From contig NZ_JAFEWD010000011.1 of assembly GCF_017355855.1 (NCBI RefSeq), forward strand, positions 62,001 through 126,000: DNA of 64,000 nt. Direction: 5' to 3'. Both the position numbers and the translations under genes were made by a program. Shown here in pieces: positions 36,481-47,213 of the stretch. The first letter of the stretch is position 1, and each line of letters starts with the position of its first letter. Below the pieces are notes generated by a model that saw only the letters and a list, made by a program, of their open reading frames with translations, was not told the DNA's origin and ran no database searches. Source of the DNA: Pedobacter sp. SYSU D00535 (GTDB taxonomy: Bacteria; Bacteroidota; Bacteroidia; Sphingobacteriales; Sphingobacteriaceae).

Positions 36481-37359
36481 ATGTCGCATAAAGCCGGATT
36501 TGTGAGTATTGTTGGCAAGCCAAACGCTGGTAAATCAACCTTAATGAATGCCCTCGTAGGTGAGAAAATGTCTATCATCACCCCCAAAGCCCAGACTACC
36601 CGTCACCGCATTTTGGGTATCGTGAATGAAGAAGACTACCAGATTGTGTTTTCGGATACTCCCGGAGTTATCAAGCCCAATTATGCTTTGCAGGAAAGTA
36701 TGATGGGAGCAGTGAACGATTCTTTGGTGGATGCAGACGTTATTTTGCTGGTGACCGACATCAACGAAAGACACGACGAATACGATGTGATAGAAAAACT
36801 TAAAAGCACACTGTCTCCGGTAGCTGTCATCATCAACAAAATAGACAAGTCGACTCAGGAAGCAGTAGAAGCAAAAATTGCCTTCTGGAAAGAAGCATTG
36901 AATCCGAAAGCGGTTTTCGCCATTTCGGCCTTGAAGGAATATAACACGAGGGCAGTAATGGAATTCATCCTCGAAAACCTGCCCGAGCATCCTGCTTACT
37001 ATGAGAAAGATACGCTGACCGACAGGAACGAGCGCTTCTTTGTTTCCGAGATTATTCGGGAAAAGATTTTCAAACTGTACGAAAAAGAGATCCCCTACAG
37101 TACGGAAGTAATCATTACCTCTTTTAAGGAAATGGATAATATCAACCGCATTAGTGCCGAGATCATTGTGGAACGGGATTCTCAAAAAAATATCCTGATC
37201 GGCAAATCAGGTGAGATGATGAAAAAAGTAGGGACTTACGCACGGAAAGACATAGAAGAATTTCTTCAGAAAAAAATATTCCTGGAGTTATTTGTTAAAG
37301 TAATACCCGACTGGAGAAGTAAAAAGAATTACCTGAAGCGGTTCGGGTACGAAGATTAG
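36481..37359 (+). CDS. era: GTPase Era
   Basis: 292 residues. G1 GKPNAGKST (about 12-20), G2/switch with TTRHRILG, G3 DTPG, G4 NKID. A C-terminal KH domain (about 205-290) contains ILIGKSGEMMKKVG. Era binds the 3' end of 16S rRNA and helps mature the 30S subunit. The next gene on the strand is der, another ribosome GTPase, about 145 bp on. The leader is unusual: a perfect hairpin with a T-run lies directly before the start. Confidence 0.97.
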   Translation: MSHKAGFVSIVGKPNAGKSTLMNALVGEKMSIITPKAQTTRHRILGIVNEEDYQIVFSDTPGVIKPNYALQESMMGAVNDSLVDADVILLVTDINERHDEYDVIEKLKSTLSPVAVIINKIDKSTQEAVEAKIAFWKEALNPKAVFAISALKEYNTRAVMEFILENLPEHPAYYEKDTLTDRNERFFVSEIIREKIFKLYEKEIPYSTEVIITSFKEMDNINRISAEIIVERDSQKNILIGKSGEMMKKVGTYARKDIEEFLQKKIFLELFVKVIPDWRSKKNYLKRFGYED

Positions 37360-37504
37360 ATAAAGATGATACTATTTCAGAAGTACGATTTTTGCATCGT
37401 ACACGCTGAAAGAACATCGAAAGCAAGCTGGGCTAGCATCCAGAACAATAAATTAAAAGGCTTGCGGGTAATTGGAATCCGTTGGCTTAAATCTTAAATT
37501 AAAC

Positions 37505-38806
37505 ATGAGTAACATAGTAGCAATAGTAGGCCGACCAAACGTAGGAAAATCCACTTTATATAACCGGCTAACAGAATCGCGCAAAGCGATAGTAGACGAT
37601 TATAGCGGGGTAACCAGAGACAGGCACTATGGAGTGGCAGAGTGGATCGGAAAAACATTTACTGTAATTGATACAGGAGGCTACGTGGCCCATTCGGAGG
37701 ACGTATTTGAAGCAGCTATACGGGAGCAGGTACTCATCGCCATAGAAGAAGCTACGGTCATTTTATTTATGGTAGATGTTACTACCGGCCCCACTGACCT
37801 GGATGATAGCATAGCCGACATTCTGAGAAGAAGCAATAAACCGGTTTTTGTGGTAGCAAACAAAGTAGACAACAACCAGCTGGTTAACGAACTGGCCATT
37901 TTCTATAGCTTCGGATTGGGCGACATCTATGGGATTTCCTCGATGACCGGCTCAGGAACGGGAGAACTCCTGGACGAAGTAGTAAAGCATTTTAAAGAAG
38001 CTGATCCTGAGGAATCTAAACTTCCTAAATACACTATCGTGGGCCGACCAAATGTTGGAAAATCATCGTTGATTAATGCCCTGATCGGAACGGATAGGAA
38101 TATTGTTACTCCTATTGCAGGCACTACCCGCGATTCCATCCATATTCACTACAATCAATTTGGCCATGAATTCATGCTGATCGACACGGCAGGATTGAGA
38201 AAGAAGACGAAGGTGAAAGAGAACATCGAATTCTACTCAGTAATGCGTACCATCAAAGCACTGGAAGAAGCAGATGTCGTGATTCTGATGGTCGACGCAG
38301 TAGAGGGATTAGAGTCACAGGACATCAATATCTTCCACCTGGCTGAGAAAAATAAAAAAGGCGTGGTGATCCTGGTGAATAAGTGGGACCTGATCGAGAA
38401 GAACCACAAAACCAGCAAAGCTTTCGAAGATACGATTAGAGACAAGATTGCTCCTTTTTCTGATGTGCCAATCATCTTCACCTCGGTTGTTGAAAAACAG
38501 CGGATCTTCAAGGCGGTAGAGGCCGCTTCAAAGGTATATGAAAACAAGCTCAAGAAAATCCCTACCTCTAAGTTGAACGATGTGATGCTTCCAATTATCG
38601 AAAGCTATCCTCCGCCGTCACTGAAGGGCAAGTACGTCAAGATCAAATACATCACCCAGATCAATGGTTCCTCGCCGATGTTCGCCTTCTTTTGCAACCT
38701 ACCCCAGTACGTCAAAGAGCCGTACAAGCGTTTCCTGGAAAATAAACTGAGAGAACATTTTGACTTCAATGGTGTTCCTATTCAAATATATTTCAGGCAG
38801 AAATAA
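37505..38806 (+). CDS. der: GTPase Der (EngA), two tandem G domains
   Basis: 433 residues from ATG at 37505 ([17 protein letters not shown]). An upstream in-frame TTG would add 11 residues but is unlikely. G domain 1 has [13 protein letters not shown] and NKVD. G domain 2 repeats [13 protein letters not shown] and NKWD. A KH-like domain closes the protein (about 350-433, with [14 protein letters not shown]). Der acts in 50S ribosome assembly. It follows era on the same strand and precedes a small lipoprotein gene by 7 bp. Confidence 0.97.
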   Translation: MSNIVAIVGRPNVGKSTLYNRLTESRKAIVDDYSGVTRDRHYGVAEWIGKTFTVIDTGGYVAHSEDVFEAAIREQVLIAIEEATVILFMVDVTTGPTDLDDSIADILRRSNKPVFVVANKVDNNQLVNELAIFYSFGLGDIYGISSMTGSGTGELLDEVVKHFKEADPEESKLPKYTIVGRPNVGKSSLINALIGTDRNIVTPIAGTTRDSIHIHYNQFGHEFMLIDTAGLRKKTKVKENIEFYSVMRTIKALEEADVVILMVDAVEGLESQDINIFHLAEKNKKGVVILVNKWDLIEKNHKTSKAFEDTIRDKIAPFSDVPIIFTSVVEKQRIFKAVEAASKVYENKLKKIPTSKLNDVMLPIIESYPPPSLKGKYVKIKYITQINGSSPMFAFFCNLPQYVKEPYKRFLENKLREHFDFNGVPIQIYFRQK

Positions 38807-38813
38807 GACGAAT

Positions 38814-39056
38814 ATGAAGAAGAAAATAGCTTATATGGTTTCCGCTGTTGCAATTGTTCTAGCCTCTTGCAACCCCAACTTCAGCGGAAATTCTGAAACC
38901 GATGACAAGGACTCTATAGACGCGGCGAAAGCGGCCGATTCACTTATCCAAAGCGAGCTGCAGGCAGATACTTCAGCAAATTCCGATCAGACGCAGTCAG
39001 ACGAGCCCCTATCAGAGAAAACTGATAGCATGAACGTGTCAGGAGAAGGACAATAA
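38814..39056 (+). CDS. Small lipoprotein, acidic, function unknown
   Basis: 80 residues from ATG at 38814. The signal peptide ends in a lipobox VLASC (Cys about residue 19), so the protein should be lipid-anchored. The mature part is short, acidic and rich in Asp, Ser and Glu (ETDDKDSIDAAKAADS, QTQSDEPLSEKTDS) with no obvious fold, perhaps disordered. It starts 7 bp after der and probably rides on that transcript. A longer in-frame start inside der is not needed. Confidence 0.8.
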   Translation: MKKKIAYMVSAVAIVLASCNPNFSGNSETDDKDSIDAAKAADSLIQSELQADTSANSDQTQSDEPLSEKTDSMNVSGEGQ

Positions 39057-39067
39057 TGCCCTAAATA

Positions 39068-40675
39068 TCAAGGTTGCTTGAGAATTTCCAGCGACCTTGA
39101 TATCACTTTATCATTCACATGACGAGTGCGGTAATACGCCTCTTCCCCAAAGTAATACCTGGCTAACAAAGCTTTCAAACGGGCCGCAATAGCGGGTCGG
39201 GCTGTCTGGGCCAGCTTTTGATCCACCTGTACTCCCCTTAAGCGGGCAGCAGTCAGTAGTTGGCTAAACAATTCATCATCCAACTTAAATTCCCGGATGA
39301 GTTCTCCTAAAGATGCAGGGGCTGAATATTTCTTTACCAGACTACTGTAAGTGAAAGCAGCCATCACCCCTTTCGAGTACAATGCATAGTAGAAATCGTT
39401 GTACCCGGTAGAATCTAGTGCAACATAAATATCAGGGGTAATTCCTCCGCCGCCATAAATGGCTTTGCCGGACGTTGTTTTGAAGCTTTTGTGCCTATCA
39501 TTTACACTGTCGACGTGCTTTCCGTTAAGCTCTCCGCTTTTATACCGCTCAGCAAGCTCCGCGTAATACTTATCTGAGCCTGACTTATAAGGCTTCTGAA
39601 TAGACCGGCCTGAAGGAGTATAATATCTTGCCACTGTCAGGTTTAGGGCCGAGCCGTCACCAAAGTTAAACTGCTCCTGAACGAGCCCCTTTCCAAAGGA
39701 GCGCCTTCCTATAACTGTACCACGGTCAAGGTCCTGAACAGCTCCTGCTAAAATCTCGCTGGCTGAAGCAGAATTTTCATCGATTAGGATCACTAATTTA
39801 CCCTGTTCGAATTCACCCTCGGCAGTAGCATAATAGTCGGTGCGGGGCTCGTGTTCTCCCTGAGTATACACAATTAGCTTATCATCGGGAAGGAAATGGT
39901 CTGCCAAAGCAGTCGCCGCATTCAGATAGCCGCCGCCATTTCCTCTGAGATCGAGGATCAGGCTAGTTATTCCCTTTTCTTTTAAGCGCTTCAGGGCTTC
40001 CTCAAAATCATCTTCCGTCCGGGCACCAAACTTGCTTATTTTGATATAACCCACTTTTTCCGCTACCACATAAGCAATGTCAATACTGCTAACTGTAATT
40101 CTATCTCTCTTCACCAGTAAGCGCTTCTCTTCAGCCAATCGCTTAACCCGCAGCTCTACGGATGTCCCACGCTGACCCTTGATCAATCTGGAAACCCGCT
40201 CGGCAGAATTGTTGGGGCCAACCACTGTTTTACCATCAACGGCCAACAGGAAATCCCCGGGCTTCACCCCGCCTCTGGCTGCCGGACCTTTATCAACTAC
40301 TGCCGTGATCAGGATGGTATCACCTACAGTCTGATATTCAACCCCAATGCCTGTGTACTTACCATCGAGGTTATCAGAAAAGTTCCTTGCTTCTAAAGGG
40401 GGAAGGTAGGCGGAATGTGGATCGAGCTTTTTCAATATCTGATTGATAGCCATATCCTGCAAAGTGTCCTTTTTTACGGGGTCAACGTAGTTCTCTTCTA
40501 TAATATTTAGTACACGATCTACTTTTTCTGCACGGCTGTTCAGAAAAGGAATGAAGGTTCCGTTTTTCCTGTTCTCGTTTTCCCTCTGAAATCTTGGCCC
40601 CAGAAACATACCCAGTACCATGGTACCGGCATAAAAAGAAGCGATTAGAAGATTCTTTTTGGTAGATGATCGCAT
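39068..40675 (-). CDS. S41 family C-terminal processing peptidase (CtpA/Prc type)
   Basis: 535 residues. An N-terminal membrane anchor (LLIASFYAGTMVLGMFLG) is followed by a PDZ domain (about 80-165, with GKYTGIGVEYQ and GGVKPGDFLLAVDGKTV) and the S41 protease domain. The likely nucleophile Ser lies in NSASASEILAGA, with a following Lys in RRSFGKGLVQ. It is a periplasmic, membrane-tethered protease that trims or degrades envelope proteins from their C-termini. It converges on the lipoprotein gene; a hairpin (ATATCAAGGT arms, 39065-39103) spans its 3' end. The symbol is left open because several paralogues are usual in Bacteroidota. Confidence 0.93.
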   Translation of the reverse strand: MRSSTKKNLLIASFYAGTMVLGMFLGPRFQRENENRKNGTFIPFLNSRAEKVDRVLNIIEENYVDPVKKDTLQDMAINQILKKLDPHSAYLPPLEARNFSDNLDGKYTGIGVEYQTVGDTILITAVVDKGPAARGGVKPGDFLLAVDGKTVVGPNNSAERVSRLIKGQRGTSVELRVKRLAEEKRLLVKRDRITVSSIDIAYVVAEKVGYIKISKFGARTEDDFEEALKRLKEKGITSLILDLRGNGGGYLNAATALADHFLPDDKLIVYTQGEHEPRTDYYATAEGEFEQGKLVILIDENSASASEILAGAVQDLDRGTVIGRRSFGKGLVQEQFNFGDGSALNLTVARYYTPSGRSIQKPYKSGSDKYYAELAERYKSGELNGKHVDSVNDRHKSFKTTSGKAIYGGGGITPDIYVALDSTGYNDFYYALYSKGVMAAFTYSSLVKKYSAPASLGELIREFKLDDELFSQLLTAARLRGVQVDQKLAQTARPAIAARLKALLARYYFGEEAYYRTRHVNDKVISRSLEILKQP

Positions 40676-40851
40676 TTACAATTCAGGCATCTAATGTAAT
40701 TCAGTAACAAGCAAAATTCGTTCATTAAATGTCAATCAGAGGCTTCTTACTGCAGAATGTTTATAAAATTCACCAATGTGGATAAGTTCAGTTTTACCCC
40801 CTTGTCACCATCCTGCTTTCAGCTTAAAAAACTATTTCGGACCTTTACTTT

Positions 40852-41667
40852 ATGAAAAGAACGACGGAACAGGACTCACTATATAACAACCTTGAAAAAA
40901 TGTCGGTGTCGGAACTACTGCAGGGCATTAACAATGAAGATAAGACGGTTCCATCGGCAGTTGAAAAGGCAATTCCACAAATAGAACAATTAGTGAACGA
41001 GGTGACCCGGAAAATGAAAACAGGAGGCCGTCTGTTTTATATTGGTGCCGGCACCAGCGGTCGCCTAGGTATTGTAGACGCTTCAGAGTGCCCGCCGACT
41101 TACGGTGTGCCTCATGACTGGGTGATAGGAATCATAGCAGGCGGAGATGGCGCCATTAGAAAAGCGGTAGAGTTTGCGGAAGATGATCAGGAGCAAGCCT
41201 GGAAAGACTTGCAACAATACAATATTAATGAAAAAGACGTTCTGGTAGGAATAGCAGCCTCAGGAAGCACTCCTTACGTTATCGGGGGAATCAAAAAAGC
41301 AAATGAGGCGGGCGTGACTACAGGTTGCGTCGTTTGTAACGCAGGCAGTCCCCTTGCTTCGGTAGCTCAGTATCCCGTGGAAGTGGTAGTAGGCCCTGAG
41401 TTCGTCACCGGATCCACACGAATGAAAGCTGGTACCGCACAAAAACTGGTCTTAAACATGATCAGCACGAGTGTCATGATCCAGCTGGGGAGAGTGAAGG
41501 GCAACAAAATGTTCGACATGCAGCTAACGAACCACAAATTGGTGAGCCGGGCGGTGAACATGGTGATGGAAGCAACCGGAGCAGACGAACAAACGGCACA
41601 AAAACTGCTTGACCAGTACGGGAACGTGAGGGAAGCTGTTGACAATGCGCCGAAAAAAGATTATTAA
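40852..41667 (+). CDS. murQ: N-acetylmuramic acid 6-phosphate etherase MurQ
   Basis: 271 residues, a SIS-fold lyase that splits the D-lactyl ether of MurNAc-6-phosphate to GlcNAc-6-phosphate in peptidoglycan recycling. Visible hallmarks are YIGAGTSGRLGIVDASECPPT (in parts; Glu of DASECPP is the expected catalytic acid), GIAASGSTPYV and GSTRMKAGTAQK. It is slightly short of the ~300 residues common in Proteobacteria. The next gene, a conserved hypothetical, follows in about 36 bp. A BadF-type kinase at 62963 might feed the same pathway, but from far away. Confidence 0.96.
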   Translation: MKRTTEQDSLYNNLEKMSVSELLQGINNEDKTVPSAVEKAIPQIEQLVNEVTRKMKTGGRLFYIGAGTSGRLGIVDASECPPTYGVPHDWVIGIIAGGDGAIRKAVEFAEDDQEQAWKDLQQYNINEKDVLVGIAASGSTPYVIGGIKKANEAGVTTGCVVCNAGSPLASVAQYPVEVVVGPEFVTGSTRMKAGTAQKLVLNMISTSVMIQLGRVKGNKMFDMQLTNHKLVSRAVNMVMEATGADEQTAQKLLDQYGNVREAVDNAPKKDY

Positions 41668-41703
41668 ATTAAAAACGCTTCCTTCCGGGAGATGGAGGGC
41701 TTT

Positions 41704-42270
41704 ATGCACGATATAGAACCATATTACAGATGGCGGGACGATTATGTGGCGGCAGAAGATGAGAGATCGCCATTTTATCAGACCGAATACAGCGAGTTCG
41801 AGTTTGACAAGCAGGTTTACAATTATTACATCCATCCCCAGTGGGATTACTTTGGATCGCAAACGCTGTATATAAAAATCCTCTTTGTGGATTATGATAG
41901 AAGCTATGCGATCATTGAATTCATCGGCGAGTGGAACGATACGATTTACAACGACATCATGATGTTGAAAAGGGAAATTCTGGAACTGATGATGCACGAG
42001 GGCATTAACAAATTTATCCTGATAGGTGAAAATGTGCTGAACTTCCATTCTTCTGATGACTCCTATTACGAAGAATGGTTCCAGGATGTAGAAGAGGGCT
42101 GGATTGCAGGGGTGAACTTCCGTGAGCACGTGATAGAAGAGTTTAAGAGAAGTAATATAGACTATTATATCAATTTCGGCGGACAGCTGGACGAGATGAT
42201 TTGGAGAAACCTGAAACCAGTTCAGTTTTTTAAAAAAGTGGAAGAGCAACTCATAAAACGATTGTACTAA
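41704..42270 (+). CDS. Conserved hypothetical protein
   Basis: 188 residues from ATG at 41704 (MHDIEPYYRWRDDY). An ATG four codons upstream at 41692 is also possible, but GGAGGGC sits at the right distance to be a ribosome-binding site for the inner one. The protein is acidic and aromatic-rich (YNYYIHPQWDYFG, SSDDSYYEEWFQDVEEGW), without signal peptide or membrane segments, so probably cytosolic. I recognise it as conserved near murQ in related genomes only by impression, and know no function. It follows murQ closely and may be co-transcribed. Confidence 0.8.
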   Translation: MHDIEPYYRWRDDYVAAEDERSPFYQTEYSEFEFDKQVYNYYIHPQWDYFGSQTLYIKILFVDYDRSYAIIEFIGEWNDTIYNDIMMLKREILELMMHEGINKFILIGENVLNFHSSDDSYYEEWFQDVEEGWIAGVNFREHVIEEFKRSNIDYYINFGGQLDEMIWRNLKPVQFFKKVEEQLIKRLY

Positions 42271-42319
42271 CCCTCTGCTGATCGTAATGGGGCATCTTTC
42301 GTCGGAAGCCCCTTCCCTA

Positions 42320-42351
42320 TTTGCAAAATACCTGATTTTGTTGCATTTTTG
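42320..42351 (+). promoter_or_regulatory. Promoter upstream of the SAM riboswitch
   Basis: TTTG (42320-42323), a 20-bp spacer, then CATTTTTG (42344-42351), one base off TAnnTTTG. Transcription would start at about the first base of the riboswitch P1 stem. Confidence 0.55.
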
Positions 42352-42353
42352 TA

Positions 42354-42465
42354 TCGCTTATTCAGAAAGACGGAGGGAATAGACCCTGCGAAGTCTTAGC
42401 AACCTGTGCTAACAAGGTGCTAAATTCTATCCGAGTCCGTACTTAGGATGAGGGAAGATAAGTGA
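42354..42465 (+). promoter_or_regulatory. SAM-I (S-box) riboswitch controlling metH
   Basis: P1 is closed by CTTAT (42357-42361) with ATAAG (42458-42462), extended by flanking pairs. Conserved S-box elements lie inside: CAGAAAGACGGAGGGA, CCCTGCGAAGTCTTAGCAACC and AAGGTGCTAAATTC. A downstream hairpin AAAATCC/GGATTTT (42471-42487) could be part of the expression platform, followed by about 100 nt of leader. High SAM is expected to switch metH off. Confidence 0.93.
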
Positions 42466-42588
42466 AAGTCAAAATCCGAAGGATTTTCGAAGATAAGCAT
42501 GGTATAAGTTGTTGAAGCGAATCGACCGAACCTAATATCGTTCCGGCCGTAAGCAACTTCACAACCTGCCAATTACTCAACTACACAA

Positions 42589-45500
42589 ATGAACATTAGA
42601 GAAGAACTTGAGAAGCGTATCCTGGTGATCGATGGTGCGATGGGAACAATGATCCAGCGCTATCAGCTGACGGAAGAAGATTTCCGCGGAGAACGTTTTA
42701 AAAACCACCCCTGTGATCTGAAAGGAAACAATGACCTTTTGAATATCACCCGACCAGACGTAATCAAAGCCATTCATGCCGAATATTTAGAGGCCGGAGC
42801 AGACATCATCGAGACCAATACTTTTAGTACGCAGAGTATCTCGATGGCAGATTATCAAATGGAGGATCTTGCTTACGAGATGAGCTATGAGGGAGCTCGT
42901 ATTGCCAAGGAAGTAGCGCTTGAATTTACAGCAAAAAACCCGTCAAAACCGAGGTTCGTCGCGGGTGCTATTGGCCCGACCACCAAAATGGCTTCGATGT
43001 CTCCGGATGTAAATGATCCGGGTTATCGGGCAGTGACATTTGATGAGTTAACCGAAGCTTTTTACGATCAGGTACGCGGACTGATAGACGGGGGGGCAGA
43101 TGTTCTTCTGTTTGAAACAATAACGGATACACTGATCACAAAAGCCGGCATCTTTGCCGTAAAGCGCTACGAGGAGGAAATTGGAAGGAAGATCGAAATT
43201 ATGATCTCTGGTACCATCACCGACAATAGTGGCCGTACGCTTTCCGGACAAACTGTGGAAGCTTTCCTCAACTCTCTAACGCATGCCAACATTCTAAGCA
43301 TCGGCTTGAACTGTGCTTTGGGAGCGAAAGACATGCGACCTCATATTGAGGAACTATCGAAAAAAGCTCCCTGCTACATTTCCGCCTACCCAAATGCTGG
43401 CTTACCTAACGAGTTCGGACAGTACGACGAGGTTCCGCACGAGACGGCCCATCTGGTGGAAGATTTCATCGCCAACGGCTTTGTAAATATCGTGGGCGGA
43501 TGCTGCGGAACTACTCCCGAGCACATTGGTTGTATTGCCGAGAAAGCAGCAAAATATCCACCACGGAAAGTTCCAACAGTAGAGCCGTACCTACGACTGA
43601 GCGGGTTGGAACCAGTTACGATCACACCTGAAAGTATTTTTGTGAATATTGGCGAGCGAACCAATATCACTGGTTCTCCAAAATTCTCCAAGCTCATTTT
43701 AGGTGGAGATTTTGAAGGGGCATTGGCTGTAGCACGCCAGCAAGTGGAAGGTGGAGCGCAGATCATTGACGTGAACATGGACGAGGGGATGCTCGACTCT
43801 GAGGCAGCCATGACGAAGTTCTTGAATCTCATTGCTTCTGAACCTGACATTGCCAAACTCCCGATCATGGTCGACTCTTCTAAGTGGAGTGTCATTGAGG
43901 TCGGATTGAAGTGCCTGCAAGGGAAAGGGATCGTGAACTCGATATCCCTAAAAGAAGGCGAGGAAAAGTTTAAAGAAAGCGCCCGTAAGATATTGACCTA
44001 TGGGGCAGCTGTAGTCGTGATGGCCTTTGATGAACAAGGTCAGGCCGACAACTACGAACGACGGGTAGAGATCTGTAAGCGCTCATACGATATCCTGGTG
44101 AATGAAGTAGGCTTCCCTCCCCAGGACATCATTTTCGACCCGAATATCTTAACGGTTGCGACGGGATTGGAGGAGCACAATAACTATGCAGTCGATTTCA
44201 TCAACGCGACCCGCTGGATCAAAGAAAACCTCCCTTATGCTAAGGTAAGTGGTGGAGTTTCCAATATTTCCTTCTCCTTCCGGGGAAACAATGTTGTTCG
44301 GGAAGCGATGCACTCGGCGTTCCTGTACCACGCGATTAAGGCGGGTCTGGATATGGGAATCGTTAATGCGGGAATGCTGGAAGTTTACGAAGAGATACCG
44401 AAGGAGCTGCTTGAGCGCGTGGAGGACGTTCTGTTGAACCGACGTCAGGATGCCACTGAACGACTTGTGGAATTTGCTGAGACGGTAAAATCTAAAGGTA
44501 AAGAAGCTGTAAGAGACGAAGAATGGAGAAAAGGAAGCGTGGAAGAACGGCTTTCCCACTCTTTGGTAAAGGGTATTATCGAATACCTCGATGCCGATGT
44601 AGAAGAGGCCAGACAAAAATACGATAAGCCGCTGCAGGTAATTGAAGGTCCCCTGATGGACGGAATGAACGTGGTAGGCGACTTATTCGGAGCCGGAAAA
44701 ATGTTTCTTCCGCAGGTCGTAAAGTCGGCTCGTGTGATGAAAAAAGCGGTGGCCTATCTCTTACCATTCATCGAAGAGGAAAAATTAAAGAATCCCGGTG
44801 ACGGAGGCTCCAGCTCGGCTGGAAAGGTGTTGATGGCAACCGTAAAAGGTGACGTGCACGATATCGGGAAGAACATTGTAGGGGTTGTGCTCGCTTGTAA
44901 CAACTTTGAAGTGATCGACATGGGAGTGATGGTACCTGCCCAGGACATCATCAAGAGAGCCAAGGAAGAAAACGTGGACATCATCGGCTTAAGCGGACTC
45001 ATTACTCCTTCCCTGGATGAAATGGTGCACTTTGCCAAAGAAATGGAGCGGGAAGGCTTTACCATCCCTTTGTTGATCGGAGGAGCAACTACATCCCGTA
45101 TCCATGCCGCTGTAAAAATTGATCCTAGTTACTCAGGACCGGTTATTCACGTTTTGGACGCATCCAGAAGCGTTACCGTTTGCAGTAGCCTGATGAATGG
45201 AGAATTCCGGGATGGATATATTAAGAACATTAAGGAAGAATATCATAAAGCCCGGGAAGTGCATTTGAACAAGCGCTCCGACAAGCGATTCAAGAGCATA
45301 GAGGAAGCCCGAGAAAGCAAGTATAAGATCAACCTTAACGGATCAATTGCGCCTGCTCCGACCTTTACGGGTACAAAAGTATTTGAAGACTATCCTTTGG
45401 AGGAACTGGTTCCATATATCGACTGGACTCCTTTCTTCCACACCTGGGAGCTACGCGGAAGTTATCCGAGGATCTTTGAAGACAAGGTAGTTGGGGATGA

Positions 45501-46302
45501 AGCTAAAAAGTTGTTTGATGATGCCCAGAAACTTTTAAAAAGAATAGTGAACGAGAAGCTGCTAAAAGCGAAAGCGGTAATTGGTTTCTGGCCAGCGAAT
45601 TCGGTTGGAGATGATATAATACTGGAATTAAGAGATCCTCAGGATCATCTGAACAATCTGAATCCTGAACTTACAAACCCGCAGTATGAGGTTGTAAAGA
45701 TTCATACCCTACGGCAGCAGGCTGAAAAAGTAGCGGGAGAACCCTACTACGCACTTTCAGACTTTATCGCACCAAAAGACAGCGGGATAAGAGATTACTT
45801 TGGCGGATTTGCTGTAACAGCCGGTATTGGCTGCGATGAGCTGGTAGCAGAATTCGAAAAGGGGCACGACGATTACAATAGCATTATGGCGAAGGCCCTG
45901 GCTGATCGTCTGGCAGAAGCTTTTGCCGAGAAAATGCACGAACTGGTGCGCAAGGAGTATTGGGGCTATGCCAAAGAAGAAGGTTTGTCTAACGAAGAGC
46001 TGATCAAGGAGAAATACCAGGGTATTCGCCCGGCACCAGGTTACCCTGCCTGCCCGGATCACACCGAAAAACGAACCCTTTTTGATTTGTTGAAAGCCGA
46101 AGAAAGCGTAGGAATCCATCTGACGGAGAGCTTTGCGATGTATCCCGCAGCCTCGGTAAGCGGTTTCTACTTTGCTCATCCGGAATCCCGTTACTTTGGC
46201 TTGGGTAAGATACAGAAAGACCAGGTAGAAGATTACGCAAAGCGGAAGAATATGCCGTTGGAAGAAGTAGAAAGATGGTTAAGCCCTAATTTGGGGTATT
46301 AA
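42589..46302 (+). CDS. metH: Cobalamin-dependent methionine synthase MetH
   Basis: 1237 residues, full length with all four modules: homocysteine/zinc domain (1-~330, Cys pair in [10 protein letters not shown] at ~303), pterin-binding domain (~345-620, [14 protein letters not shown]), cobalamin domain (~650-890, B12-ligand His in [11 protein letters not shown] at ~755) and SAM-dependent reactivation domain (~910-1237, [14 protein letters not shown]). It methylates homocysteine using methyl-THF and B12. A SAM-I riboswitch precedes it. The genome window thus carries both isozymes (metE at 4170-6470), each under its own RNA switch. No metF follows directly. Confidence 0.98.
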   Translation: MNIREELEKRILVIDGAMGTMIQRYQLTEEDFRGERFKNHPCDLKGNNDLLNITRPDVIKAIHAEYLEAGADIIETNTFSTQSISMADYQMEDLAYEMSYEGARIAKEVALEFTAKNPSKPRFVAGAIGPTTKMASMSPDVNDPGYRAVTFDELTEAFYDQVRGLIDGGADVLLFETITDTLITKAGIFAVKRYEEEIGRKIEIMISGTITDNSGRTLSGQTVEAFLNSLTHANILSIGLNCALGAKDMRPHIEELSKKAPCYISAYPNAGLPNEFGQYDEVPHETAHLVEDFIANGFVNIVGGCCGTTPEHIGCIAEKAAKYPPRKVPTVEPYLRLSGLEPVTITPESIFVNIGERTNITGSPKFSKLILGGDFEGALAVARQQVEGGAQIIDVNMDEGMLDSEAAMTKFLNLIASEPDIAKLPIMVDSSKWSVIEVGLKCLQGKGIVNSISLKEGEEKFKESARKILTYGAAVVVMAFDEQGQADNYERRVEICKRSYDILVNEVGFPPQDIIFDPNILTVATGLEEHNNYAVDFINATRWIKENLPYAKVSGGVSNISFSFRGNNVVREAMHSAFLYHAIKAGLDMGIVNAGMLEVYEEIPKELLERVEDVLLNRRQDATERLVEFAETVKSKGKEAVRDEEWRKGSVEERLSHSLVKGIIEYLDADVEEARQKYDKPLQVIEGPLMDGMNVVGDLFGAGKMFLPQVVKSARVMKKAVAYLLPFIEEEKLKNPGDGGSSSAGKVLMATVKGDVHDIGKNIVGVVLACNNFEVIDMGVMVPAQDIIKRAKEENVDIIGLSGLITPSLDEMVHFAKEMEREGFTIPLLIGGATTSRIHAAVKIDPSYSGPVIHVLDASRSVTVCSSLMNGEFRDGYIKNIKEEYHKAREVHLNKRSDKRFKSIEEARESKYKINLNGSIAPAPTFTGTKVFEDYPLEELVPYIDWTPFFHTWELRGSYPRIFEDKVVGDEAKKLFDDAQKLLKRIVNEKLLKAKAVIGFWPANSVGDDIILELRDPQDHLNNLNPELTNPQYEVVKIHTLRQQAEKVAGEPYYALSDFIAPKDSGIRDYFGGFAVTAGIGCDELVAEFEKGHDDYNSIMAKALADRLAEAFAEKMHELVRKEYWGYAKEEGLSNEELIKEKYQGIRPAPGYPACPDHTEKRTLFDLLKAEESVGIHLTESFAMYPAASVSGFYFAHPESRYFGLGKIQKDQVEDYAKRKNMPLEEVERWLSPNLGY

Positions 46303-46312
46303 AAAAGCTAGC

Positions 46313-46347
46313 ACCGATGGCTAAAATGAACGATTTTGGCCATCGGT
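46313..46347 (+). terminator. Terminator-like hairpin after metH
   Basis: Stem ACCGATGGC / GCCATCGGT extended by AAAAT/ATTTT around a 5-base loop, 10 bp past the metH stop. No T-run follows, so it may be a factor-dependent end or a 3' stabiliser. Confidence 0.55.
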
Positions 46348-46366
46348 AACTTATTGCAGAATTATT

Positions 46367-46954
46367 CTACATCGAATTATACCGAATCACATAGGCTCGC
46401 AATTCCTCAAAACTAATCTTCTTTTCTTCCTGAAATTTCCGTAACAGCTCCGGATTGTCGGCTATTAATTCTTCAAATTTTTTCCGGCTTGCTTCCGTCC
46501 CATTGTCCCTCATACCAATCCATTTTCGGTCAAACTTCCAGGCCCGGTCGTCCCCCTTTTGCAGGTATAAATTTCTCTTATAGTGCCATGAGTTCGTTAT
46601 TCCCATAGCCGTCATTACGCTGCCGCTTGTTGTGTATTCTTCCATCACAAGATTGATCTTTCCCATTTCCAAAACCTGTTTAAACCTTGGATCGACAAAA
46701 GCAGGATCCAGCACCGGCATCAGCACACTTAAATAACGTTCATCTTTTTTTCTGTCATAATAAAGCCGAATGTCCGTGGAACTGAATTTTACCCAGCCGG
46801 AGTCCGTCATAAACTTAATTTTAGTAGTACTTATTCGTTTAATTTCACCGCTTAAAGTATCGCCTTTAACAGTTACAAGATAGTCCGTCACTTGCGCACT
46901 AACCTGCGTAAAGCAAGCTGCAAGGACAACCAGAAAGAACAGGATTCGCTTCAT
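46367..46954 (-). CDS. Secreted hypothetical protein
   Basis: 195 residues. The signal peptide MKRILFFLVVLAACFTQVSA is followed by QVTDYLVTVKGDTLSGEIKRIS, a GDTLxG opening often seen in Bacteroidota periplasmic or outer-membrane-associated proteins of unknown role. The rest (DSGWVKFSSTDIRLYYDRKK, then a Trp/Lys-rich part and a helical C-terminus) matches nothing I can name. An alternative would be lipid anchoring (AAC), but the signal continues to VSAQ. It converges with metH and is followed by its own leader region toward tRNA-Thr. Function unknown. Confidence 0.82.
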   Translation of the reverse strand: MKRILFFLVVLAACFTQVSAQVTDYLVTVKGDTLSGEIKRISTTKIKFMTDSGWVKFSSTDIRLYYDRKKDERYLSVLMPVLDPAFVDPRFKQVLEMGKINLVMEEYTTSGSVMTAMGITNSWHYKRNLYLQKGDDRAWKFDRKWIGMRDNGTEASRKKFEELIADNPELLRKFQEEKKISFEELRAYVIRYNSM

Positions 46955-46990
46955 GATAAGGTCATTATGATCTACCCAAGTTAAACAATC

Positions 46991-47035
46991 TGAAATAAAA
47001 ATAAAAAAGCCGGTCTAATTTCTTAAACCGGCTTT
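46991..47035 (-). terminator. Terminator after tRNA-Thr
   Basis: Minus-strand stem AAAGCCGGT / ACCGGCTTT with a 12-base loop and a TTTTTTATTTTT tail, 11 bp past the tRNA. Confidence 0.88.
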
Positions 47036-47045
47036 CTTTCATCTG

Positions 47046-47118
<73 letters not shown>

Positions 47119-47213
47119 TGATGTGGCTGCAAAAGTAAAAAACTTTTGTAATTCTGCTAAATCAAATTTCACTTTCTATGCTAACTTAATCTATTTCAGC
47201 TAGAAAAAGTTAG

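Noticed and set aside
37472-37504. Upstream TTG start for der
   Set aside because: Der proteins begin just before the first G1 motif, matching the ATG at 37505.
41524-42249. 241-codon minus-strand frame across murQ and the hypothetical gene
   Set aside because: It straddles two plus-strand genes, lacks a promoter and known domains, and starts inside the other coding frame.
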